NCBI GenBank assembly: GCA_965240325.2
Contig: OZ251243.1
Coordinates: 930,001 to 994,000 of the forward strand
DNA: 64,000 nucleotides
From: Rebecca billardiae RCC1528
Taxonomy: Eukaryota > Haptophyta
Direction of reading: 5' to 3'
This document shows positions 52,359-62,262 of the stretch, in pieces. Position numbers and translations under genes: made by a program. Within the stretch, counting starts at the first letter, position 1. Each line of letters starts with the position of its first letter. Below the pieces are notes generated by a model, which saw nothing but the letters and a program-made list of their open reading frames with translations, was not told the DNA's origin and made no database searches.

Positions 52359-52892
52359 GAGCCACTGGTCGAGCCGCGGCTGGGAAGAGGCCGGACGAGG
52401 ACGGAAGGGCGGGAAGGCGCCTCGTCATGCTCCTGCAGCGGCAGTTTCACTGAGCAGTGAGCAAGAACTCTGAGTCTCACGGAGGCTCTGGCTCCGGCCG
52501 CGGGCGCGGCGAGTCAGAGACACTCGGCGTAGTCATCAGCATCACATCAGTCGTAGTAGCATCAGTGATCAGCCGATGCAGCAGAGTCCGCCCTGTTCCG
52601 ACTCCCCCGAGGCCGATTGGCCGATTGATGACTTACTTCCGACGAGATGAAATGTCGCGCATCATATCCGCTCGGACTGTCACCTCCCAATAGGTTCAGA
52701 CTCTATTTTTACTGCTATGTAATTATCCGTCCCTTACTCAGATTTCAGCACAGTCCGGGAGCGTTCCGGACACCGCTGTAACTGTATACATATGCGAAAA
52801 GGATATCCGGACTGGGTATCTAGTTATAGAAAATAGAGGCTTCTGAACCTATTGGAGGTGTGGCTGATGATCCATCTGGCCGTAATATATAT
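52359..52892. other. Intergenic gap
   Basis: Between the CutA-like gene and the decayed LTR element. Moderately AT-rich from 52690. Nothing recognisable. Confidence 0.5.
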
Positions 52893-54661
52893 TGTTGAGC
52901 TGACGAGGCCAGGGGCGCGCATCTCAGCAGATGGCGTCGCCGGCGGTGACAGGCGGCGGACCCCGCCGGCCCGGAGGCGGAGGAGCCCGAGGGGGAGGGT
53001 TCGGACGATGCCATCCCGCCACCCCAGCCACCAACCGCGGCCGCGCCGTCGGACGGGCCCGAGGTGCAACAGGCCAGGCCGGCGCTCGGGGAGTCCAACT
53101 ACCGCCTGGTCCTGCCCCCCGGCGCCGCGGCAGCCGGCAAGCGCGCGGCGACCGAGCCGTCCACGCCGGCGGAGGAGGATGGGCCCTCCTCCGCTGGCGG
53201 GAGCGACGCCAAGCCGGCCAAGCAGGCTCGCACCGCGTCCCTCGGCGACCCCCCCCGTGACCTGGCTGCCGCCGCGCCGCAGTCGCTGGCGTAGAGCCGC
53301 GCGCGGCGCTGGCGCGCCAGACGCGCCCGGTTGGGCAGCGCAGGCACCCTCAGCGGCCAGGACGACGACTTCCTCAACGGCAAGGGCGACGACTTCCTCT
53401 GCGGCCAGGGCGACGACTTCCTCAACGGCAAGGACGACGACTTCCTCAACGGCAAGGGCGACTACTCCCTCAACTCGGCAAGGCCACTAGGCCGCGCACA
53501 CCGGCCCGGGCGACCACATCCACTACCTGCACTACGGCATCAACTTGAACAGCCTCGGACGACGACGACACGGGCAACTACATGATGACCAAGGCCGACG
53601 ACGACTGCAAAACAGCGGCATCCCCGGGCGCCTACTACCTCAGTGACCGTGTGATCAGCATCGGTTACGACGACTCCCTCACCCGCGGCCAACGCGCTCC
53701 GACATCCTCCATTAACTCCATTCAGTACTTCGACAGACGAATCAGGAGAGCTGCGCCCTCGTGCCTGTGTCTTTAAATCATAGAATTAGTCAGGGCCGGT
53801 GCTGCAGCAGGCAGACCGGCGGCGCAGCTGCTGCAGAGCAGCAGTGCGGATGAACTGGCACAGTCTGGGGCACGCATCTCAGCAGATGGCGTTGCCGCTG
53901 GGGTGTCAGGGCTGGCGCCGCATCAGGCGGGCCGGCGGCAGCAGCTGCTGCGGAGCAGTGGCTGGCAGCGCGCGCGTCCAGGACGCGCGCGGCAGCAGTG
54001 AGCAGACGCGCGAGCGCGGAGCAGCGCGGGCGCAGCGGCGCGGGAGCGCGGAGCAGCGCGGGGCGCGCGGAACAGCGCGGAGCAGCGCGGAGCAGCGCGG
54101 AGCAGCGCGGAGCAGCGCGGAGCAGCGCGGAGCAGCGCGGAGCGCGCGGAGCAGCGCGGAGCAGCGCGGAGCAGCGCGGAGCAGCGCGGAGCAGCGCGGA
54201 GCAGCGCGGAGCAGCGCGGAGCAGCGCGGAGCAGCGCGGAGCAGCGCGGAGCAGCGCGGAGCAGCGCGGAGCAGCGCGGAGCAGCGCGGAGCAGCGCGGG
54301 CGTCATGCTGGTACACTGGATTTGTCCAAGGAAAGCAGGTGAGCAGCACCGGACATGGACGAGAAGCAGTGGTACAAAGTTGAGCGGCAACAGGACGGAC
54401 GGTGCGATCGCCGATTGGCTGATCGCGGCAAAATCTGGGTAAGTCGGCACGGCGATGATACTACCGCCCCGAGCCCAGGAGCGATCGGAGCTCGATCGCT
54501 GTTTTGGCCCGGCGCAAGAGCGCCGGAAATAAGGGCCAGGTTCAGAGGCTTGAGAGCTGATGAGATCGCGAGGCATGTGATCCTCGCGGTGGCGTCCGTC
54601 CTGTCGTGCGCGGTGAGCTTTTAGCAGGGCTCGAGACGCTCGGAGCTTGCGGTAATCCCAA
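52893..54661 (+). repeat. 5' LTR, interrupted
   Basis: 52893-52950 and about 53788-54661 together match the 3' LTR. The intervening ~838 bp is absent there. The 10-bp GGAGCAGCGC array (about 54050-54300) is longer than in the 3' LTR. Confidence 0.82.
52951..53787 (+). other. Insert in the 5' LTR with a coding-like fragment and tandem repeat
   Basis: From 52971 an open frame of ~107 codons reads as ordinary acidic, Pro/Ala-rich protein (EEPEGEGSDDAIPPP, later NYRLVLPPGAAAAG) and stops at 53292-53294. A tandem array follows at about 53360-53470 (unit encoding DDDFLNGKG). It lacks clear ends of its own. It may be a captured host gene piece or part of a gag; I cannot assign it. Confidence 0.55.
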
Positions 54662-55351
54662 TATGCGCGCAGCAACCCCAGGGAGGGAGTTGTCCGCACT
54701 GTCCTTTCTCATCGATTGGGCTGATGGGCACGAGCGGCCGCGGTTGCAGGATGGGCGGAACGAGGAACTCTGGCGTCGCATGGAATGCAGCAGAGGTTCC
54801 TGGCCGAGAGCGCGGGCAAACTGGCGACGCTCTCGATGGGGCATGGCGCTACGATGCCAGGGATCATCGGCATCATCTCCGCGCATGGCCCGGACGCGGA
54901 ACTTCGCGTCGATTGGGAGGAACAGTACCTGTCGGTGATGAGCCCGACACGACAGCCTCCCGGAAGCTCACGATTGGATCTGAGCGGATGCAGCTGGTGC
55001 AGGAGAACTACTGCGTGCAGCGGCGGATGACTGAGCAGCGCTACTGGCACGATCGGCGCGAGCACGCACCCCGAGCGCCGGGTGGCTGCACGGCAGCTGA
55101 CGGCGGCGACGGCGGGCTCGGCGATCTACTCGGAGGGGCTGGCTCATCAACCTGTCCGGTGGTCTAGGGCACCGGATGGCGGCTGGCAGCTGGACTGGGT
55201 TTTGCGGTCCGGCTGGCACGGCTGGCACGACCGGACTGGACACAGGTCCGGCGGTTGGCACACCCGGATCTATCGGAATCGTCCGGGTGGAATCTGGCGA
55301 CACGAGCGCCGTTACGGCGGCGGGCAGTGCTTGGCACTGGTCCTACGCCGG

Positions 55352-55615
55352 CAGCTGACGCGAGGCGCAGCTGGCAGTGCCACCGAGATGGCGGCGCTGG
55401 CGCGACTGTTGAGTCGCGGGAATCGCGCGCGCGCGAGGCGCGAGCGCGGGATCATGACGGGGCGGCGCAGCGGTGCCGAGACTACGTCTGCAGCTGACGC
55501 GAGGCGCAGCTGGCAGTGCCGCCGAGACGGCGGCGCTGGCGCGATCTTTGAGTCGCGGTATCCGCGCGCGCGCAAGGCGCGAGTGCGGGGTGACGGCGGG
55601 GCAGTGCATGGCACT
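55352..55615. repeat. Tandem duplication (~137 bp, 2 copies) inside decayed element
   Basis: Both copies begin GCAGCTGACGCGAGGCGCAG and have diverged by several substitutions. Confidence 0.75.
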
Positions 55616-56559
55616 CGGCCCACGCCGGGAGGTTCAGCTCGATTCCATGCTGCGGGCCGAGATCATTCGGCGGCAGGTGGGGACCCGACGCTGAGGCGTC
55701 GGAAGCACACGCACGGCGCAGGACGCCGGTGCGGCGTGTGTGCGCGCAGCAGCGCGCGGCAGTGGCTCGGCGGCGCTGGGCGCACCGAACCAGGTGGTCG
55801 TACGCCCGGTGGTGGCGGCGGCACCCACACGTCCACGCACGAAGCTCATCGCCTGGCTCAGGCGGCGGTGGCGACGGCGGGGATCGTGGCGGCGGCCAAG
55901 ACGGCGGAGAGATACCGACTGGCTGCGAGGGCGGAGGAGGCAGCGGCGGCGGCGATCAGCGCGCGCCGCGCGCGGAGCAGCTCCGTGGCTTCAACGTACT
56001 CTGGTACGTATGTCGTGTAGACGACGGACGTCTCTTCACTTGCGTGACGTACGCATCGACGAGACCGACCTGGTCGAGGGGGGGCACTCGTCGCTGGGCG
56101 CACCTGACGGTGGCGCGTACGTGGGTGATGGTGACGGCGCCGCGGTAAGCGGCGGACATCGTCCGGTCGGCGGTGACGCCGACGGTGAGGACGAGGACGG
56201 CGACGGCGGCGAGCAGCCAGCCGACGCCGGGAATGACGACGCGACAGAGTTCGACGTCGGGTACGACGACGACGCAGATGCGTCAACGTCGGGGCGCGGG
56301 CGCAGCAGCGTGGACGCGGGACAGCGCGGGTGCAGCAGCGCGGGCGCACAGCCGTCGACGCCGACGCCGCAGGGCGGGCGTGGCGGGACAGGCGCGTCGA
56401 TGACGCAGCCGGGTCGGCAGGGTCAGATACCGCCGGCGGAATCACGGCGCGGGGCCGCAGCAGATGCTGGCGGGCCGCCGCGCGGCGCAGGACGATGACG
56501 GCGACGGCGGCGAGCCGCCGGCCGACGCCGGTGACGACGACGCGACGGAGTTCGACGTC

Positions 56560-57020
56560 AGGAACGACGGCGACGCAGATGCGTCGGCGTCGGCGCGCGA
56601 GCGCGGCAGCGCGGACGCGGAACAGCGCGCGGGCGCGGCAGCGCGGGCGCGGAACAGCGCGCGGGCGCAGCAGCGCGGGCGCGGAACAGCGCGCGAGCGC
56701 AGCAGCGCGGGCGCGGAGCGCGCAGGCGCGGCAGCGCAGGTGCGGAACAGCGCACGGGCGCGGCAGCGCAGGCGCGGAACAGCGCGCGGGCGCAGCAGCG
56801 CGTGCGCACAGCCGTCGACGCCGACGCCGCAGGGCGGGCGTGGCGGAGCAGGCGCGTCAGCGACACAGCCTGGGTCGGCAGGGTCGGATCCCGCCGACGG
56901 AATCCCGGCGCGGGGCCGCAGCAGATGCTGGCGGGCCGCCGCGTAGCACAGGTGCGCGGGCGCAGCAGCGCGGGCGCGGGTCAGCGCGGGCGCAGCAGCG
57001 CGGGCGCACGGGCGCACAGC
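56560..57020. repeat. GCGGGCGC/GCAGCAGCGC minisatellite inside decayed element
   Basis: Irregular repeats of GCGGGCGCGGAACAGCGC and GCGGGCGCAGCAGCGC. They resemble the LTR array and fill the place where reverse transcriptase would be expected. Confidence 0.75.
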
Positions 57021-57108
57021 CGCCGATGCCGCAGGCCGGCGATCGGGGCGGTGCGGGCGCGCCATGGGCGCAGTCGCACTGGTGGTATGAGATACCACCG
57101 GCGCAACT

Positions 57109-57468
57109 TTGGCGCGGGACCGCCGCGCAGATGCGGGCGGGTTGCCGCGGGTCGCAGAGGCGATCGATGGCGGGCTCGAGCGATTCGGCACGAACGCGAG
57201 CACGCGGATACGGCTGCCAGAGGCAGCGGCGCGCGCGAGGCTGACCGACGCGGACAAGGCGTTGGTCCAGCGCGCGGAGATTGACGAGCTCGACGACTTG
57301 CTCACTTTGGGTGACTCTGTTTGGTCTAACAACCCAGGGGAATCCGGGTGGAGGTCGACGGGTGGCTGCATCATTGTCTTCTACAATGGATCGCCGGTGT
57401 CGTGGCACAGCAGCGGGCTGCAGGTTATGGCCCAGCTGAGCTCGACGGAGGCGGAGTACGTGGCGTGA
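57109..57468 (+). pseudogene. Copia RNase H remnant
   Basis: Encodes LGDSVWSNNPGES, RSTGGCIIVFYNGSPVSWHS and LSSTEAEYVA, the end of the Copia RNase H domain, then a premature stop. About 20 bases later another frame gives DIMTKATDDAATFEWHVDAI, the usual polyprotein C-terminus, so a deletion or frameshift of the part between broke the gene. The intact relative is at 59048-61633. Confidence 0.85.
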
Positions 57469-57617
57469 GGTCAATGTACCACGCCGACATCATGACGAAG
57501 GCGACGGACGACGCTGCTACGTTTGAGTGGCACGTCGACGCCATCATGGTGTGCGACACCCGACGCGCGCGCGATGAGCGGCGCTACTCGCTCGCGGCTA
57601 TGGCTGTCGAGGGGGGG

Positions 57618-58510
57618 TGTTGAGCTGACGAGGCCAGGGGCGCGCATCTCAGCAGATGGCGTCGCCGGCGGTGAGTCAGGGCCGGTGCTGCAGCAGGCAG
57701 ACCGGCGGCGCAGCTGCTGCAGAGCAGCAGTGCGGATGAACTGGCACAGTCTGGGGCACGCATCTCAGCAGATGGCGTTGCCGCTGGGGTGTCAGGGCTG
57801 GCGCCGCATCAGGCGGGCCGGCGGCAGCAGCTGCTGCGGAGCAGTGGCTGGCAGCGCGCGCGTCCAGGACGCGCGCGGCAGCAGACGCGCGAGCGCGGAG
57901 CAGCGCGGGCGCAGCGGCGCGGGAGCGCGGCGCAGCGCGGGGCGCGCGGAACAGCGCGGAGCAGCGCGGAGCAGCGCGGAGCAGCGCGGAGCAGCGCGGA
58001 GCAGCGCGGAGCGCGCGGAGCAGCGCGGAGCAGCGCGGAGCAGCGCGGAGCAGCGCGGAGCAGCGCGGAGCAGCGCGGAGCAGCGCGGAGCAGCGCGGAG
58101 CAGCGCGGAGCAGCGCGGAGCAGCGCGGAGCAGCGCGGAGCAGCGCGGGCGTCATGCTGGTACACTGGATTTGTCCAAGGAAAGCAGGTGAGCAGCACCG
58201 GACATGGACGAGAAGCAGTGGTACAAAGTTGAGCGGCAACAGGACGGACGGTGCGATCGCCGATTGGCTGATCGCGGCAAAATCTGGGTAAGTCGGCACG
58301 GCGATGATACTACCGCCCCGAGCCCAGGAGCGATCGGAGCTCGATCGCTGTTTTGGCCCGGCGCAAGAGCGCCGGAAATAAGGGCCAGGTTCAGAGGCTT
58401 GAGAGCTGATGAGATCGCGAGGCATGTGATCCTCGCGGTGGCGTCCGTCCTGTCGTGCGCGGTGAGCTTTTAGCAGGGCTCGAGACGCTCGGAGCTTGCG
58501 GTAATCCCAA
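57618..58510 (+). repeat. 3' LTR of decayed Copia element
   Basis: About 892 bp, TGTTGAGC...TAATCCCA(A). It contains a GGAGCAGCGC array at about 57955-58148. Confidence 0.85.
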
Positions 58511-58721
58511 TATATATCGTCTAGACAAGGGACCGCCTGGGGTGGTCGAGGACTACGGCTATATTGTACGGATCATCACGGAGGCGGCGATCCTCATCCG
58601 GCCGCAGATTGCAGTGTCAAGTCACTCAAGATGTATAAGTATAACGCTCCGCAGTGACCGGGCTGGGGGGGGGGACCGAAGCCGGAGCCGGCGGTCGTCT
58701 TTGATGATGATATGCCTTATT

Positions 58722-59012
58722 TGTTGTATATTAATCCCGAATTTCCTACGTGCACGATTTCTTTTTCTTCTCCGGGCGGTTGGCTCCAACCGTCCGGATG
58801 GTCGAAGTATCCGGCACTGCCTGCAGAGCTGCAGGCGAAAGCTGCGCTGCCAGTTACGTATGGCGGCCGTTTGCCCCCCACCGCTTTTTGCATCCGTTTC
58901 TGAGGACGCACCGCCCGCTCGTCCGCACGGACGGCGCTGCTGACGACGTCCGCAGGGACACTGTGATAAGCCCCTGCGTGACCGGGGAACTGGTAAGGCG
59001 GAATAAACATCA
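58722..59012 (+). repeat. 5' LTR of compact Copia element
   Basis: 291 bp, TG...CA, with 5' flank TTATT. Near the end it has AATAAA (59002-59007), a possible polyadenylation signal. Confidence 0.92.
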
Positions 59013-59047
59013 TGAGCTCAGACGTGTGAAACCACGGACCGCCGGGC

Positions 59048-61633
59048 ATGGCCCATCCAGCCGGTCGCAGCGCCGCGGGTGGCGCGACGAACGCGCGGGC
59101 AATTATGCTCGCGTGCTGCGCGCTCTGCATCGAGCAGCCGAGTGAAAGCGCGCTGACGAACCAGATACCCACGCACGGCGTGGTGTACGACTTCGGTGAC
59201 TACCAGAAGGACATCCGTTACGCAACCTCGAATGTCCTCCGCCTGCAGGGCGGCTGCGCGCGCGGTACGAACCGCGCGAGCATTGACGTGCCCGCGTGTG
59301 GCACTTGCGGTGACGACACCGCGGCGGGGGCCTGGATGGTCCTCGTGATCGACAACGTCGAGCACGAGCTCGATGATGATGGGAATGGAGACGATCCATA
59401 CCCTTCACGGCATCCGCTGAAGCCGATGCTGCGAGCGCCCCGACCATCCTCACGAGAGGACAGCTGGACGGGGCGCGAGGTGCTGCTCGACGACGGGCAG
59501 CAGCAGGTGATACACTCAAAGGACGTGTACATCATTGATGAGCGGTCGCTGGTCGAGGGGAGGCACACTCCATTCGCGGCCAGCGATGACAATGCCGAGC
59601 CCGAGACTGAGCTGGGAGACGCCGCTGACGGCGAGCTCACCGGCGAGGGCGACGAGCATTTTGAGATTGAGGACGGCGCGGCCGATGACGGCGGCGCTGC
59701 TGCTCATGACGACGGTGGCGCGGCAAGCGAAGCTGCGCGATCGAGCGCCGACGGCGATGACGCCGGAGGCGATGACGACGCACGAGCTGGTGAGTCCGCG
59801 GCGCCCGAGCTGCCGCGCGACTACGACCCGATGCGACGAGACCGAGCGAGGCGGAGCAGACCCGCCGCGCAGACGGTGCAGGCTGTGACCGAGGCAGCGT
59901 TCCAGGCCGCGGGCGAGGAACCTACCGAGGAGAACAGCTTCGAGGCATTCGCTGCGACGACAATCGCGCGGATGAATGGTGTGCCGATCACCATCCCCAC
60001 GACGTGGGACGAGGCGATGAAATCGCCCGAGGCCAAGCTCTGGATGCAGGCCTGCCATGACCACCTCGACGCGCACGGCGTGAGACACACGTTCTTCGAG
60101 GTGATTGTTCCGGACACCACGCGCACGATTCCTGTCAAGTGGGTGTTCGACGTGAAGACGCTTCCCGATGGCGAAGTGATCAAGTTCAAGGCGCGGCTGG
60201 TAACCCAGGGGTTCCGCCAGCGCGAGGGCATCGACTTCAATGAGGTGTTCGCCCCGACGATACGACCAGAACAGCTGCGGCTGATGCTCGCGGTCGCGCT
60301 CAAGGCCAAAGGCGTCTCGATGACGGACGCGGCGAGCGCCAAGATCGTGGAGATGCGACCCGCCGACGTGCGGCACGCATACCTGAACAGCGACCTGCCG
60401 GAGGGCGAGGAGGTGATGACACCGCTCCCGCCTGGCTACACCCCGAAGAGCTCGACGCCGCTCGGCTCGAAGGTGGTCGCGAAGTTTGTGAAGGCGCTCC
60501 CAGGCATGCGCCAGGCCGGGCGCGTGTGGTACCTACACTTGCGTAAGTGTTTGCTCGAACATGGGTTCGAGCCGTGCCCGAGCGCGCCGTGCATCTACTC
60601 GAAGGCAGTCGATGGCGGCTACGTGTTCGTCGGTCACTTTGTCGACGATCTGCTGATGATGAACATCTCGAAGGACAAGAACGCGTTGGACGCGCTGATG
60701 ACGGCGTTGCTGACGCACTACGAGATGCAGGGCGCGGACTGCCTGAGCAAGTTCCTTGGCGCCGAATTTGAGACCACGGTGGACGGACTTTTTACCCACC
60801 TGAACCAGTACATCGGTGATGTGTGCGAGCGCTTCCACCTGAGTGGAGAGCGCCACCCACCGACCCCCGAGTGCAGCGAGACGCGCGAGATCCCCCGCCC
60901 GCTGCAAGCCCTCCTGCTGCGCGCTGACCGCCAGCACTACCAGGAGATGACCGGTGCCCTCATGTACTGCATGACGACGTGTCGCCCCGATATCGCACAC
61001 GCCGTGAACATGCTGGCACGCCGGATGTCCAATCCCCGGCTCTACGACTTGACCGCCGCGAAGCGCACGCTCCGATACTTGCTCGGCACGCGTCGGCGCG
61101 GCATCCTCTTCCGGCACGCGACGCACGCACAACACCCTGATTTGGTGGCGTACGCGGACTCGGACTGGGCGAACGATCGTGAAGAACGACGTTCTACGAC
61201 GGGATACCTTGTTATGTACAACGGGGTCCCGATCTCGTGGCACAGCGGACTGCAGAGCGTGGTCGCGTTGTCTACGTGCGAGGCGGAGTACATCGCGCTG
61301 AGCGAGTGCTGCCGCGAGGTGATCTACCTGCGCGACCTGGTGACGTTTTTGAACGAGCCGGTCGTGGAGCCCACGACGGTGATCTACGAGGATAACCAGG
61401 GCACGATCGATTTGACGAACAACCCGGTGCACCACAAGCGCACCAAGCACATTGACGTGAAGTACCATTTCACGCGGCGCGCGCAAGCCGACGGCGCCGT
61501 GCTGATCCAGAAGGTGCCGACCGACGACAACCGGTCCGACATCATGACCAAGGCTACCGCGACGAGTACTTTTCTCAAGCACGTCGTGGCGATACTGCAT
61601 GCTGTTCCACCACCTCCGCCGCCTTCGGCATGA
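59048..61633 (+). CDS. Copia-type reverse transcriptase / RNase H polyprotein
   Basis: 861 codons without a stop. After an unrecognised start and an acidic linker with KDVYIIDERSLVEGRH (the usual post-integrase IFDE-type segment), the RVT_2 reverse transcriptase runs about residues 318-575: PVKWVFDVK, FKARLVTQGFRQREGIDFNEVFAPT, DVRHAYLNSDLPEGEEV, and the catalytic HFVDDLLMM with both Asp. RNase H follows with YADSDWAND, RSTTGYLVMYNGVPISWHS, STCEAEYIALSECCRE and YEDNQGTIDLTNNP, then KHIDVKYHF and DIMTKA. Key acidic residues look intact, so the enzyme could be active in trans. A 13-residue insertion-like stretch lies before DVRHAYL. The N-terminal ~120 residues may be fused remnant sequence. 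Confidence 0.93.
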   Translation: MAHPAGRSAAGGATNARAIMLACCALCIEQPSESALTNQIPTHGVVYDFGDYQKDIRYATSNVLRLQGGCARGTNRASIDVPACGTCGDDTAAGAWMVLVIDNVEHELDDDGNGDDPYPSRHPLKPMLRAPRPSSREDSWTGREVLLDDGQQQVIHSKDVYIIDERSLVEGRHTPFAASDDNAEPETELGDAADGELTGEGDEHFEIEDGAADDGGAAAHDDGGAASEAARSSADGDDAGGDDDARAGESAAPELPRDYDPMRRDRARRSRPAAQTVQAVTEAAFQAAGEEPTEENSFEAFAATTIARMNGVPITIPTTWDEAMKSPEAKLWMQACHDHLDAHGVRHTFFEVIVPDTTRTIPVKWVFDVKTLPDGEVIKFKARLVTQGFRQREGIDFNEVFAPTIRPEQLRLMLAVALKAKGVSMTDAASAKIVEMRPADVRHAYLNSDLPEGEEVMTPLPPGYTPKSSTPLGSKVVAKFVKALPGMRQAGRVWYLHLRKCLLEHGFEPCPSAPCIYSKAVDGGYVFVGHFVDDLLMMNISKDKNALDALMTALLTHYEMQGADCLSKFLGAEFETTVDGLFTHLNQYIGDVCERFHLSGERHPPTPECSETREIPRPLQALLLRADRQHYQEMTGALMYCMTTCRPDIAHAVNMLARRMSNPRLYDLTAAKRTLRYLLGTRRRGILFRHATHAQHPDLVAYADSDWANDREERRSTTGYLVMYNGVPISWHSGLQSVVALSTCEAEYIALSECCREVIYLRDLVTFLNEPVVEPTTVIYEDNQGTIDLTNNPVHHKRTKHIDVKYHFTRRAQADGAVLIQKVPTDDNRSDIMTKATATSTFLKHVVAILHAVPPPPPPSA

Positions 61634-61646
61634 TGTCGAGGGGGGG

Positions 61647-61938
61647 TGTTGTATTAATCCCGAATTTCCTACGTGCACGATTTCTTTTTCTTCTCCGGGC
61701 GGTTGGCTCCAACCGTCCGGATGGTCGTCGAAGTATCCGGCACTGCCTGCAGAGCTGCAGGCGAAAGCTGCGCTGCCAGTTACGTATGGCGGCCGTTTGC
61801 CCCCCACCGCTTTTTGCATCCGTTTCTGAGGACGCACCGCCCGCTCGTCCGCACGGACGGCGCTGCTGACGACGTCCGCAGGGACACTGTGATAAGCCCC
61901 TGCGTGACCGGGGAACTGGTAAGGCGGAATAAACATCA
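61647..61938 (+). repeat. 3' LTR of compact Copia element
   Basis: 292 bp, preceded by the purine tract and followed by TTATT. Confidence 0.92.
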
Positions 61939-62262
61939 TTATTTATTATTGCCGCATGGCCACCATCATCATCATATATATCTGCTGCTAGCTGATCTAT
62001 ACGCATCATCAATTCATCACTACTCTCCAAGTCCAACTCGGTTCCGTTAAGTCCGTACGCCCTGACTCCACGCGACGTGTGCGTCGTCGTCAGGCTTCAT
62101 CGGCGCAGGTCGGCGGCGCGGTCCTGCGCCGATCTTGGCTGGTTAACTTCATAACTTTCCGTCGTTCGTCGTCATCAGCAAGGAGCAGCAGCAGCAGCAG
62201 CAGCATCGACATAGTAGTAGTCTGAGGCTGGAAGTCGTCGACTCGCCACTGACGAGTCGGGG
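61939..62262. other. Intergenic gap
   Basis: Short CAT, TAT and CAG runs (for example about 62186-62204). No gene was seen. Confidence 0.5.

Larger units (their letters stand above)
52893..58510 (+). mobile_element. Decayed Copia-type LTR retrotransposon
   Basis: The 3' LTR (57618 to 58509/58510) starts TGTTGAGCTGACG right after a purine tract (GAGGGGGGG). The same start occurs at 52893, and the same end (GGTAATCCCAA) at 54661, defining a 5' LTR that is split by foreign sequence. Flanks on both sides are TATAT-type, consistent with a target duplication but ambiguous in AT repeat. Inside are remnants: a linker with DETDLVEGGH like that of the second Copia element, GC-rich minisatellites, and an RNase H piece. 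The reverse-transcriptase core and integrase are missing, so the element is not autonomous. Confidence 0.82.
58722..61938 (+). mobile_element. Compact Copia-type element (RT-RNase H only)
   Basis: LTRs at 58722-59012 (291 bp) and 61647-61938 (292 bp) start TGTTGTA and end CATCA. They differ by a 2-base and a 3-base indel. TTATT flanks both sides (58717-58721 and 61939-61943), a clean 5-bp target duplication. The purine tract GAGGGGGGG precedes the 3' LTR, as in the neighbouring decayed element. The internal region is only 2634 bp and carries one ORF that begins in the linker after integrase. Gag, protease and integrase are absent. Confidence 0.93.
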
